Source: Actinomadura sp. K4S16 (GTDB lineage: Bacteria > Actinomycetota > Actinomycetes > Streptosporangiales > Streptosporangiaceae). Taken from it: a stretch of 64,000 nt of DNA. The notes beneath the pieces are model-generated. The model made no database searches, was not told where the DNA came from, and worked only from the letters and a program-made list of their open reading frames with translations. The stretch lies in contig NZ_BDDE01000014.1 in NCBI RefSeq assembly GCF_008327685.1, forward strand, positions 248,001 to 312,000, read 5' to 3'. Of the stretch, positions 33,491 through 41,842 are shown one piece after another. Every line of letters begins with the position of its first letter. The stretch's first letter is position 1. Made by a program: the position numbers and the translations under genes.

Positions 33491-34228
33491 ATGGCGACAC
33501 GGCTCGTTCAGATTGCGATGAAGGCCCGGGACGATTCCATGGTCGGCCGGTTCTGGGCGGAGGCACTCGGCTGGGGTCTCTCCAGCGAGGAGCCCGGAGT
33601 GACCAATGTGGAACCCCGGGACTTGGTCTATCCCGACCCCGCGGCCATTTATATCGACGTCCTCCGTGTCCCAGAGCCCAAAACGGTGAAGAACCGGGTG
33701 CACGTCGACCTCGCCACCACTTCTCCGGCCCATCAGGCGGAGCTGGTCGCGCGCCTCCAGGATCTCGGCGCGACGCCCGCCGACGTGGGCCAGGGCGACG
33801 TCCCGTGGACGGTCCTCGCCGACCCGGAGGGCAACGAGTTCTGCGTGCTGGAGCCTCGGGACGTCTACCGGGACACCGGCCCGATCGCCACGGTCGTGGT
33901 CGACTGCGTGGACCCGCGGGCCATGGCCCGGTTCTGGAGCCAGGCGACGGACTGGACGCTGCACGAAGTGACCGACGACCACGCGAGACTGCGCTCCGCC
34001 AAGGGCGTCGGGCCGTATCTCGAGTTCCTCCGCACGCCCGACGTGAAGACCGTTCGGAACCGCGTCCATCTGGACCTCCGGCCGTACCCCGGTGACGATC
34101 GAGCGGAGGAGGCGGACCGGTTGCGAGCTCTCGGCGCCACCGACATGGACATCGGCCAGGGCGACGTCCCGTGGACGGTCCTCGCCGACCCGGAGGGCAA
34201 CGAGTTCTGCGTCCTCGCACCGCGCTGA
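33491..34228 (+). CDS. tandem-VOC (glyoxalase-like) protein
   Basis: A 245-residue protein of two consecutive VOC domains (residues about 1-125 and 128-245). Both end with the identical stretch GQGDVPWTVLADPEGNEFCVL and contain VKNRVHVDL / VRNRVHLDL. The DNA of the two ends is identical over 59 bases (33788-33846 and 34154-34212), implying recent duplication or gene conversion. The function is unknown; bleomycin-type binding or dioxygenase activity are family options. ATG at 33491 is used although an upstream open frame exists. Confidence 0.85.
   Translation: MATRLVQIAMKARDDSMVGRFWAEALGWGLSSEEPGVTNVEPRDLVYPDPAAIYIDVLRVPEPKTVKNRVHVDLATTSPAHQAELVARLQDLGATPADVGQGDVPWTVLADPEGNEFCVLEPRDVYRDTGPIATVVVDCVDPRAMARFWSQATDWTLHEVTDDHARLRSAKGVGPYLEFLRTPDVKTVRNRVHLDLRPYPGDDRAEEADRLRALGATDMDIGQGDVPWTVLADPEGNEFCVLAPR
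33788..33846 (+). repeat. 59-bp exact direct repeat, copy 1
   Basis: Identical to 34154-34212. It lies in the C-terminal part of the first VOC domain and encodes GQGDVPWTVLADPEGNEFC. The surrounding sequence is much less similar. Confidence 0.9.
34154..34212 (+). repeat. 59-bp exact direct repeat, copy 2
   Basis: Identical to 33788-33846; it lies in the second VOC domain near the gene end. Confidence 0.9.
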
Positions 34229-34319
34229 CACGACCCGGCACCTTGAGAGGCGGGCCACCCGTGCAGAGCTCAGCCCTCCGCCGGCGCGTCCTCGAAGCCC
34301 TTCCACGACGCTCTCGCGC

Positions 34320-34859
34320 TCAGGGGAGCTGGGAGCGTTCGTCTATTCGGCGGGTCGGTGGGTGAATGAAGACTTCGGCCGAGTTCTTGCCGTAGGAGAC
34401 GTTGAGGGTGTCGAGCCGGTAGTACCAGCCCTGCTCGGCTCTGAACCGGTGATTGATCTGCCAGCGCAGCGTCTGCCGGGGCCGCAAGGCCACCGCCGCC
34501 GGACGCCAGGCGAGGTCGAGTCCGCTACTCGCCCATTCGGGAACGCGCTGGACGACGAGAAGCACCTTCAGCATCCCGTCGACCTCGGTCAGCTCCACTT
34601 CGGTGCGAGGTGGAAGGCCATCGACCACGGTCGAGCGAGGAACGAACCCGTCGCGTTCGGACATCCGGACTTCGTGCACGAAAGGCGGGACGGCCTCCGG
34701 AAGGGGAAAGGCTTCGGGCAACCTGCTGCGCCGGACGGCACCTCTCGCTCCGCGCGACCGGCTCGTCCAGTAGGTGCGCACCCACTGCACGGCCACGTCC
34801 ACCGGCTCATGGTCACACGTCGTCGCGGACACGGCGACTTGTTTCTCTGCGCTCCACAA
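34320..34859 (-). CDS. hypothetical protein
   Basis: A 179-residue protein with no recognised domain. It has mixed content: a basic segment near residue 35 (TSRSRGARGAVRRSR), then RSTVVDGLPPRTEVELTEVDG and an aromatic-rich C-terminal half (GWYYRLDTLNVSYGKNSAEV). No signal peptide is evident. The start is uncertain (TTG at 34859; several later GTGs). The high GC3 in this frame suggests real coding. Confidence 0.45.
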   Translation of the reverse strand: MWSAEKQVAVSATTCDHEPVDVAVQWVRTYWTSRSRGARGAVRRSRLPEAFPLPEAVPPFVHEVRMSERDGFVPRSTVVDGLPPRTEVELTEVDGMLKVLLVVQRVPEWASSGLDLAWRPAAVALRPRQTLRWQINHRFRAEQGWYYRLDTLNVSYGKNSAEVFIHPPTRRIDERSQLP

Positions 34860-34929
34860 ACTCCACGCCCAGTTCAGAATCGCCTTCCGGCCTGGGAGGC
34901 GGCGACGTGGTCGGGACAGATACGTGCTG

Positions 34930-34956
34930 GTGGGCGAGGCTGGGGGCCTCGCCCAC
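34930..34956. terminator. hairpin terminator
   Basis: GTGGGCGAGGC and GCCTCGCCCAC are perfect arms around TGGGG. It lies after the stop of the large secreted protein (34984) on the minus strand. Confidence 0.75.
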
Positions 34957-34983
34957 CTTGTTCTCGGCTAGGTGGGCCCCGGG

Positions 34984-36771
34984 TCAGGGCTTGAGGCCGT
35001 AGGCGTGGACGAGGGTCTGGTCGACGGTGCGTCCGGCGGTGTCCTCGGCGTAGGCGCGCAGGGAAACGTATTTCCCGTTTGAGCCGGAAGGGTTGCGCAC
35101 GGTGGCCTCCCAGCCGTGCTGCGTGTAACTGACCGGGGCGCCTTCCCAGGTGGTGCCGTCGTCGTAGGAGATCTGGAGGGTGAGTCGGCGGATCGTGGGG
35201 GCCGGTTCGTCCTGGTTGGTCCGCGGGCTGAGTGCGATGTGCTGTGTCGTGGTGGGCGCGCGATTGTCGTCGTCGAGGCGGGTGCGGTACAGGACGGTGA
35301 GCAGGGGAAGCCCCGTCCAGTCGCCGCTGGGACGCGTCGCGGAGAACGTCCAGTCGATGTGCTGGCGGGTGGCCAGGTCCGACCAGGGGGCCTGTCGGTA
35401 GGCGTCGGTGGTGACCTTGTAGGCGGCTTCCCCGGATCCACGGCCGGGCTCGGGCAGGGTGAAATCGCCGTAGCCCGGCTGGTCGCTTGTGGCGATGACC
35501 TTGCCGTCTGCGGTCTGGAGCGTCGTCCGGCCGGTGACGCGGTCGTAGGGAGCGAGGCCGGAGGCGGCGCTCCAGGAACTGAACATCGGCACCCAGAACT
35601 GGACGGTGCCGTCGTTCAGCAAGGTGTTGAAGTCGGCGCCTGCGCCGAGCGGACCGGTCGTCCGCTCGCGGTCGTAAGTGCCCGCGCTCGGGAACAGTTC
35701 AGAGGTGCCGGTAACGCCGGCCTCCTCGAGGCGGCAGTCCGCGCCGAGAACGGTGTCGGTGTCCCAGTCGGCGCCGGGGCTGAAGTACTCGGTGCGGGTG
35801 GCGGGTAGTGACCCGATACCCACGTAGAACCCCGTGGTGTAACCGCCGCCTGGCCAGTGGGCCCCGGCGTGGGTGCCGGCGCAGGCGGGCCGGCCCTGGC
35901 GGCGGTAGCGGGTGTTCACGGTGGCCAGTTCGGCCGTGCGGACTCGGAGGGCGGGCTCGGCCGGGATGATGTCCTGGTCCGAAACGCTGCCGGCGACGTT
36001 GTAGATGTAGGGGCTGCCGGTCGCGGCGCCATCTTTGGTCAGTCGGCCTTGCAGCAGCAGCGAGAGCCCCGGGGCCGGCCCGCTGGGAGTGATGTAGGCG
36101 GGCTGACCGTCCAGGAAGATGCTCGCGGTGGTGGTGGTCTGGCCACCGATGGTCTGGACGACGCGCGCGTATCCCCCGCCCCCCTCTCCGCCGGTCAGCC
36201 GGGCATCGGGACGATCGACGCCGATGGACATGGGGCGGCCCTTGCGGGCGTCCAGCACCACGGTGCGGTCCTTGTCGAGCACGAACCGCGAGACGTAGAC
36301 GAGGGTGAAGGACTTCCCGCCGCTGGGCTTCGGCGTGTGCACGCCGGTCTCGACCACGTACTCGCCGGGCGCCAACCGGCCGGTGACATGCCCGTTGTCC
36401 AGCTGCCCGTATTCGCTGGCCGCCCCGTCCAGCGACCGGAAGAGCACGTACTCGGCGTTCGCGGTCTGCGGGGCTTTTCCGTCGCGGTCCAGCACGTCGA
36501 CCGTGACCGCGTGCGTTCCCGCCACAGCCGTTCGAGTGCTCGAAACCGGAAGACGCTTGGCGCCCTTGAGACCTCCCAGAACATCCCCGGGTCGGCTCTG
36601 GACGCCTGCTGAACCGCCATGGACGGCGATTCCGCGGAAACCCTGCGGAAAGGCGGTTCGGCTCGGTGCCGGGCGCGGCTTTTCGGCCGCGTGCGGGGCC
36701 GGCGTGGGGCCCGCGGTGACCAGCGCCGCAGCCACCAGCGTGGCAGCGAGCATGGTGGTCTGCTTCTTCAC
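34984..36771 (-). CDS. large secreted protein, domain unrecognised
   Basis: A 595-residue exported protein. GTG at 36771 (AAAGGA five bases before it) begins VKKQTTMLAATLVAAALVTA, a signal peptide. The mature part is beta-rich with repeated motifs: 'AVTVDVLDRDGK', 'GRLAPGEYVVETGVHTP', 'DKDRTVVLDARKGRP'. These resemble the C-terminal regions attached to actinomycete S8 peptidases, but I see no catalytic Asp-His-Ser motifs. It follows the ECF sigma and CU044_5270 genes on the same strand and may belong to that regulon. Confidence 0.6.
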   Translation of the reverse strand: MKKQTTMLAATLVAAALVTAGPTPAPHAAEKPRPAPSRTAFPQGFRGIAVHGGSAGVQSRPGDVLGGLKGAKRLPVSSTRTAVAGTHAVTVDVLDRDGKAPQTANAEYVLFRSLDGAASEYGQLDNGHVTGRLAPGEYVVETGVHTPKPSGGKSFTLVYVSRFVLDKDRTVVLDARKGRPMSIGVDRPDARLTGGEGGGGYARVVQTIGGQTTTTASIFLDGQPAYITPSGPAPGLSLLLQGRLTKDGAATGSPYIYNVAGSVSDQDIIPAEPALRVRTAELATVNTRYRRQGRPACAGTHAGAHWPGGGYTTGFYVGIGSLPATRTEYFSPGADWDTDTVLGADCRLEEAGVTGTSELFPSAGTYDRERTTGPLGAGADFNTLLNDGTVQFWVPMFSSWSAASGLAPYDRVTGRTTLQTADGKVIATSDQPGYGDFTLPEPGRGSGEAAYKVTTDAYRQAPWSDLATRQHIDWTFSATRPSGDWTGLPLLTVLYRTRLDDDNRAPTTTQHIALSPRTNQDEPAPTIRRLTLQISYDDGTTWEGAPVSYTQHGWEATVRNPSGSNGKYVSLRAYAEDTAGRTVDQTLVHAYGLKP

Positions 36772-36880
36772 GAAAGTCCTTTCTCGGCCGCAGCGGAGCG
36801 GCGGCTGCGCGGCGCGAAATCGCGGGCGGCCGAGGTCCGACGGCACGTGCCTGACGGCGGTGGTGGGGCCGATTCGGAGG

Positions 36881-37873
36881 TCAGGACTTCGACGGGACCG
36901 GCTTGGGCAGCTGGTTCACCGCCTTGGTTTCGAGCACGGTCCACACCTTGTCGACGACCGCCCCCTCCGGAATCGTCCGCCAGTCCGTGATGTGGGGCTT
37001 GGGGCCGTAGTAGATCTGCCTCATACCGAGGTGCCGATAGGTCTTGGGGTCGAAGATGATTTCTTCTCGGACGTTGTCCTCCGTCTTGGACACCGCGACC
37101 CCGGAGCGGCCGAGGCCGTCGGTGACGTGCTCCGTCACCGTGGTACCGGGAATCTCGGCCACGAAGTCGAAAACCTCGGCACGCAGTTCGGGCGGAAGGT
37201 AGTTCTCGCCCAGCAGGTCGGTGACGCCGGCCCACGCCTCACTACCGGCAGGAGCCGACGGATCCTTCGGATGGGCGATACTGGCCCGCCATTCGCGAAG
37301 CTCCTTCGGCACCATCGCCAGCTCCTGCTTGTAGCCGGAATTCCTTCCGGAAGGCGGGGCGTCCTCGTTGACCAGCGGGATGTCACAGGTGCGGGCGGGA
37401 TCGTCCGAGCACGGCTCACGGAGCAGCCCGGGCTTCCGTCCGTCGGCCGACTCCCACACCTCGCGCGTCTGCCTCCCCATCGGCTTCCCGGGATGGAGGA
37501 CTCCCGGCCCCCAAGCCAGCGTCGACCTGACGTAGAGGTACTGGTCGTCGCGCAGTCGGAGATCCTGTTCGGACCGGGCCGCCGCGGCCGCCCGGTGCAG
37601 GATCTCAACGGTGCTGACGTTCTTCACCTGGTGCGGACCGGCTGGAGCGCCGTCACTCGTCTGCTGGACCGCGACGACACCGACGGCCAGGGCCCCGGCG
37701 AGCCCGGCCGGAGCCACGACCTGCCATCCCCGTCCCATCTGCGGGCGGCGCCGCTTTCGCGCGGCAGCCGGATCGGCGCGGTGCGCGACTGCGAGCAGGC
37801 GAAGGCGCCCCTCGGCCACGGCCTTCTCGTCCGGCGGCGCGACTTCCGCGCACATGCGCTCAAGCTCGTTCAT
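36881..37873 (-). CDS. CU044_5270-family membrane protein, likely anti-sigma partner
   Basis: A 330-residue protein with one membrane helix near residue 55 (VVAPAGLAGALAVGVVAVQ) after a short cytosolic N-terminal domain (MNELERMCAEVAPPD). The extracytoplasmic part is beta-rich (EVWESADGRKPGLLREPCSD; VFDFVAEIPGT). It matches the CU044_5270 family found beside ECF sigma genes. It overlaps the sigma factor by 14 bases (37860-37873) and probably anchors or inhibits it. Confidence 0.8.
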   Translation of the reverse strand: MNELERMCAEVAPPDEKAVAEGRLRLLAVAHRADPAAARKRRRPQMGRGWQVVAPAGLAGALAVGVVAVQQTSDGAPAGPHQVKNVSTVEILHRAAAAARSEQDLRLRDDQYLYVRSTLAWGPGVLHPGKPMGRQTREVWESADGRKPGLLREPCSDDPARTCDIPLVNEDAPPSGRNSGYKQELAMVPKELREWRASIAHPKDPSAPAGSEAWAGVTDLLGENYLPPELRAEVFDFVAEIPGTTVTEHVTDGLGRSGVAVSKTEDNVREEIIFDPKTYRHLGMRQIYYGPKPHITDWRTIPEGAVVDKVWTVLETKAVNQLPKPVPSKS

Positions 37874-38459
37874 GAAGGTACTCCTCACGTATCTCCCGCG
37901 GGTCGGCCCCGCCCAGCGCGTCGCCCGTCTTCTTCCGGGCCCGGCTCAGCCGCGAATGCACGGTCCCCTTGGCGATGCCGAGAGCCGACGCGATCTCCTC
38001 GGTGCTCAGTCCGCCGGCGGCGGTGAGCAGCAGCACGTCCCGCTGGCCGCGCGGCAGCCTGGCGATCACGGCCGCCAGCTCCCCGCGCAGGCCCTGCGCG
38101 CTCACCCGGTCGGCGACCTGGTCGCCGGGGAACTCCACGACGTGATCGACGCCGGTACGTGCGATGTGCCGCCAGAACCGGCTCTCCGTGCGGTGGTGCT
38201 GGCCGACCAGGTTCGTCGCTATGCCGTACAGCCACGGCCGGGCGTCCGGACGCGTCAGGTCGAAGCGCTCCCGCCGCTGGAAGGCCACCAGGAACGTCTC
38301 GGCCATCAGGTCATCGGCCAAATCCCGGCCCAGCCGCCGCGCGATGTACCGATGCACCACCTCGTGATGCCGGTCGTAGAGAACGGCGAACCGCTCCGGC
38401 TCGCGCAACGAGCGTCTTATGAGCTCTGCGTCGCTCTCACTGGGTGTCCCGTCCCTCAC
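37860..38459 (-). CDS. ECF RNA polymerase sigma factor
   Basis: A sigma-70 family protein of about 199 residues. Region 2 reads FAVLYDRHHEVVHRYIARRL ... ETFLVAFQRRERFD ... RPWLYGIATNLV. Region 4 reads LPRGQRDVLLLTAAGGLSTE, then EIASALGIAKGTVHSRLSRARK. GTG at 38459 is favoured (TTG 33 bases upstream is also in frame). It is coupled to the CU044_5270 gene, and the large secreted protein follows. Confidence 0.9.
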   Translation of the reverse strand: MRDGTPSESDAELIRRSLREPERFAVLYDRHHEVVHRYIARRLGRDLADDLMAETFLVAFQRRERFDLTRPDARPWLYGIATNLVGQHHRTESRFWRHIARTGVDHVVEFPGDQVADRVSAQGLRGELAAVIARLPRGQRDVLLLTAAGGLSTEEIASALGIAKGTVHSRLSRARKKTGDALGGADPREIREEYLHERA

Positions 38460-38692
38460 GGACGGCTCGTCTCTGTCATGCGACCCTCTCAAGTACGGGC
38501 GATGTCACCTGTTATCCGCATGCCGAGCCGACCCGCTTCCCCCGTTTTCCCGATTGTCCGCTGAAGTGCGCGGGCCCATGGCCGGGACCTGCACGTCCAT
38601 GCCGTCCGGCCGCGCCCGCTGAACGGGCCGCCCGCTGCCTCGCCCCCGCTGGGTCAGTAACATCGGCACCACCGATTGCTGGGGAAGCATGA

Positions 38693-39415
38693 GTGCACGT
38701 CCTCGATGACCTCGCCGAATTCTCCGACCGGGCACAGGGTCTGCTGAGCCGCGCGGGACGGCGGGCGCCGAGCGATCCGGCCAGGACGCCGACCGACTTT
38801 CTGAACGTTCGTGACCGGGCTGGACGTGTGGTCCCCGCGCCAGCGGAGTTGGTGGTCAGGCGAGAGGGCTTCGAGGCCAGATACGGCGGCCTGCGCTATG
38901 AGGTGCGGCGCTCGGCGCTCATCGGGCGAGAACGTTTCGACGTGTCCCGCCGCTGGGACTTCTCATTGGACGAGGAGATATGGGCGGACGAGCGCGGCTG
39001 GTTCTTCTCGTGGACCGGTGAACGGGTGTCGAGCCCGGTCCGTTTCCTGATTCACACGGACGGAAGGGTCGGAGTCAGCGACGGCGGACCGTTCATCGAG
39101 GTCGCGGACTCCGTTCCCCACCTGATCGAAGGTCACGCCGTCATGGACATGGTGTCGTCATGGGACCCGTGGCCCGGCTCACTCGAAACGTGGGTGCCTG
39201 CGCAACTCGGAGCCGCAATGGCCGAACATGTCGATGGCCTCGCGCCGGTGGCCGAGGCCAGTGGACGTTACGACAGGTGGCATCTGTCCGAAGGCGTTGC
39301 CGTGCGCATCTTCTGGAGCTGGACCAGCCAAGGGCCGCGGACCCGGGGAGTTCAGATGTGGACATGCGGCGAGGAAGGGCGCAGACAACTGGAGTCAGCC
39401 GCCGGCAAGCGCTGA
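38693..39415 (+). CDS. hypothetical protein
   Basis: A 240-residue cytosolic protein. Its N-terminal third (VVPAPAELVVRREGFEARYG, GLRYEVRR) faintly recalls SMI1/KNR4 (SUKH) proteins, but the match is weak. The rest contains a tryptophan-rich region (WDFSLDEEIWADERGWFFSW). It is convergent with the GNAT gene. The function is unknown. Confidence 0.5.
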   Translation: MHVLDDLAEFSDRAQGLLSRAGRRAPSDPARTPTDFLNVRDRAGRVVPAPAELVVRREGFEARYGGLRYEVRRSALIGRERFDVSRRWDFSLDEEIWADERGWFFSWTGERVSSPVRFLIHTDGRVGVSDGGPFIEVADSVPHLIEGHAVMDMVSSWDPWPGSLETWVPAQLGAAMAEHVDGLAPVAEASGRYDRWHLSEGVAVRIFWSWTSQGPRTRGVQMWTCGEEGRRQLESAAGKR

Positions 39416-39490
39416 ACCTTCGCCCTCTCCCGTGGGCCTCCTCGACCTCCTGTTACGAGCGGGATCGGCGGCGTTCGACGGCGTGTGGAT

Positions 39491-40087
39491 CTAGCGTTCT
39501 GGGAGCGTGGGGTGGGGAGGTGTCGGGGCGATGTCGATCATGGTGTTGGTGATCGCCCATCGTTCGTGGTCTCGCCAGGCTCCATCGATGTACAGCAGTT
39601 CGGGCGAGTAGCCCTCCTGGCGGAAGCCCGCTCGTCGGACCAGCTTGAGGGAGGCGTGGTTCTCGGGCTGTATCTGGGCTTCGAGCCGGTGAAGCTGCAA
39701 CTGCTCGAAGGCGTAGCGCACCACCGACGCGAGCCCTTCGGTCATGTAGCCCTGGCCGGCGGTAGGGGCGAAGGCGGCGTAGGCGACCGACCCGGACTGG
39801 AACCGTCCCCGAATGATGCTGTTGATATTGACCAGCCCGGCGATGGCTCCACTGCCGCGCACGCAGATCAGCACCGACTCTTCGTCGGGCTGCGAGTAGC
39901 GCGCGAGGTAAGCCTGGAACTGCTCCGGCGTGGACGGCAGCGACATCCATGGGTGGTGCAGTTCCCTACTGGCGTTCACCAGGTCGAGAAACTCGTCTTG
40001 GTCACGGCTGGCGAGATGACGCAGAACCACCCGCCGGGAGGCGTCCGCTTGGCCGGCCCGGAAGACATCGATCGCCGCATCGTCCAC
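39491..40087 (-). CDS. GNAT-family acetyltransferase (RimJ-like)
   Basis: A GNAT of about 198 residues (198 from GTG 40087; longer frames to 40144 exist). The layout is that of RimJ/RimL ribosomal-protein or antibiotic acetyltransferases: RHLASRDQDEFLDLVNASRE, AYAAFAPTAGQGYMTEGLAS (the acetyl-CoA-binding G-Q-G-Y-M) and ENHASLKLVRRAGFRQEG. The start is uncertain. Confidence 0.85.
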   Translation of the reverse strand: MDDAAIDVFRAGQADASRRVVLRHLASRDQDEFLDLVNASRELHHPWMSLPSTPEQFQAYLARYSQPDEESVLICVRGSGAIAGLVNINSIIRGRFQSGSVAYAAFAPTAGQGYMTEGLASVVRYAFEQLQLHRLEAQIQPENHASLKLVRRAGFRQEGYSPELLYIDGAWRDHERWAITNTMIDIAPTPPHPTLPER

Positions 40088-40207
40088 GGACCTGACCGTA
40101 CCCGGCGCATTGGAGATGCCACCGGGCGGCGACCGCAAGGCCACCGGCTCACGTTCGTCGACCTCGCCATCATCAGGAGAGCTATGCCCCGTGGAGGTGA
40201 CCGTAGG

Positions 40208-40891
40208 TCAGATCGGCCCCCAGGGCCCTCCGTCATCATGCGGGACCTGGAGGTACTGAACGTCGATCGAGATCGCCATGACGTGGGAGTGCTCGCGCAG
40301 AATCCATGTCGACAGGTCCGCGATGTCGACACCGCGCAATTCGAGCTCTGCACCGCCGGGCCGGTGCGGTCGGGTGAACCGCTCCTCTTGCCGGCCCGTG
40401 GGGGCGAGCGGGTGAAGGCTGAAACGAATGTCGAGTCCCGCATACTCCGACGTGCCTCGTACCGAGCGAGACGACCACGGGAACTTCTCCGCGGCCCAGG
40501 CCTGGCAACTTCGGGGAAGCGGGCTCCAGCCCCGGCTCTGGAGCATGCGCAGCATGTCCGCGCACGACTTGCCGTCCGCGCCGTAGTAATGGATGACGGT
40601 ACGGACACACCTAGTCGAGTCGTAGGCGGGGAGGATGAAACCCTCGTCCCGCGTGTGGCAACCGTCGCTGAGGGACGTGGCGAGTGCTGGGCCGACTTCC
40701 CTTTCGATGCGTTCGAATTCCGCGTCGATGGCCGGGACGGCCCGTGCCCGCGCGGCACCGGCCTGCCGCGAGGTGACGATCGCGGCGAGATCGGGGGCGT
40801 CGGGGATGACGGCCTCGCACCCCGCCACGATCCCGACCACCCCCATCAGCACGCCAAAGCAGCCCAGTTCGCCCCGCGTGAGTCGGAACAT
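40208..40891 (-). CDS. secreted lipoprotein
   Basis: A 227-residue lipoprotein: a basic start MFRLTRGELG, a hydrophobic segment CFGVLMGVVGIVAG, then a lipobox cysteine at GIVAGC. The mature protein has conserved cysteines (DGCHTRDEGF; DSTRCVRTV; DGKSCADM; RSCQAWAA) suggestive of disulfides. The function is unknown. Confidence 0.75.
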   Translation of the reverse strand: MFRLTRGELGCFGVLMGVVGIVAGCEAVIPDAPDLAAIVTSRQAGAARARAVPAIDAEFERIEREVGPALATSLSDGCHTRDEGFILPAYDSTRCVRTVIHYYGADGKSCADMLRMLQSRGWSPLPRSCQAWAAEKFPWSSRSVRGTSEYAGLDIRFSLHPLAPTGRQEERFTRPHRPGGAELELRGVDIADLSTWILREHSHVMAISIDVQYLQVPHDDGGPWGPI

Positions 40892-41006
40892 GCCCGAATC
40901 ATCGCAACGGGCGGACGGCCGACGCAGCGCGGCAGCGCGTCCGGTGTCGTCCAAGATCGGCCACCGCGTAGCCACCGGCATCCAGCGCCGCTGTCAGCAC
41001 TGGCCC

Positions 41007-41032
41007 ACCGGCCCGGGGACGTGCGGGCCGGT
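41007..41032. terminator. hairpin terminator
   Basis: ACCGGCCCG and CGGGCCGGT flank an eight-base loop, seven bases after the stop of the CdsA-like gene on the minus strand. Confidence 0.65.
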
Positions 41033-41038
41033 CGGTCG

Positions 41039-41842
41039 TCAACCGAGTGCCAGGGCGAGTGCGAGGGCGAGGAGGAGGGAGTCGAGTCTGTCGAGCAGGC
41101 CGCCGGCGCCCGCCAGCCATGAGGCGGAGTCCTTGGCCTCGACTCCCCGCTTGACCATCGACTCCACCAGGTCCCCCAGCGGTGCGCCGACCGCCACCGC
41201 GATGGCCCAGGCAGGGGTGAACGCGCCGAGCACGGCCAGTGTGCCCAGGCCCGTGACGGTCCCGGCCAGCAGGCCGCTCCAGTGCTTGTTCGGCGACAGC
41301 CGGGAGAGGGGCGGCCCGCCGAGCGACCGGCCGGCGAACGAGGCGGTGATGTCGGCGATCGACACCGCCGCGAACAGCGCCAGGACCTCCGGGCCGAGCA
41401 GGACCACGCCGGCCAACGGGGCGAACCAGATCACGCCCAGCACACCGGAACACAGCCTGGAGAGTCCGCCGTCCGCGTCGCCGGCCAGCACCGGCACCAT
41501 GGCGACGGCTGCGAGGGTGAGAGCGAGAACCTGGGGCAGACGGTCGGGCGCCAGCCAGGCCGTCACAGGAGCCACGGGCACGGCGACGGCGAGCACCGCA
41601 CGGTCCAGCCGAGGGACGCCGGTCAGGCCTGCGTACTCAAGGGCGCATGCCACTCCCGCCAAGGCGGCGAGGACGGCCGCCCCGCCGGGGCCCATTTTCA
41701 GGGCGACGACAACGACGGGCACGCCCACCGCCCAGGCGCACCAACGGAGTATGTACTCCCGTCGCCTGGACAACCCGACCGCGACGCCGCAGACGAGCAG
41801 GGCCCCGGCAAGGTAAGGGACCGGATCCGCGAACCCGGTCAC
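41039..41842 (-). CDS. CdsA-like phosphatidate cytidylyltransferase
   Basis: A 267-residue polytopic membrane protein, six to eight helices. The C-terminus carries the CdsA signature ESMVKRGVEAKDSASWLAGA followed by GGLLDRLDS, in which the usual His before GG is Ala. It activates a phospholipid headgroup or an isoprenyl phosphate by forming CDP-lipid. GTG at 41842 overlaps the fusion enzyme's stop (41839-41841), giving translational coupling and a dedicated two-gene operon. Confidence 0.88.
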   Translation of the reverse strand: MTGFADPVPYLAGALLVCGVAVGLSRRREYILRWCAWAVGVPVVVVALKMGPGGAAVLAALAGVACALEYAGLTGVPRLDRAVLAVAVPVAPVTAWLAPDRLPQVLALTLAAVAMVPVLAGDADGGLSRLCSGVLGVIWFAPLAGVVLLGPEVLALFAAVSIADITASFAGRSLGGPPLSRLSPNKHWSGLLAGTVTGLGTLAVLGAFTPAWAIAVAVGAPLGDLVESMVKRGVEAKDSASWLAGAGGLLDRLDSLLLALALALALG

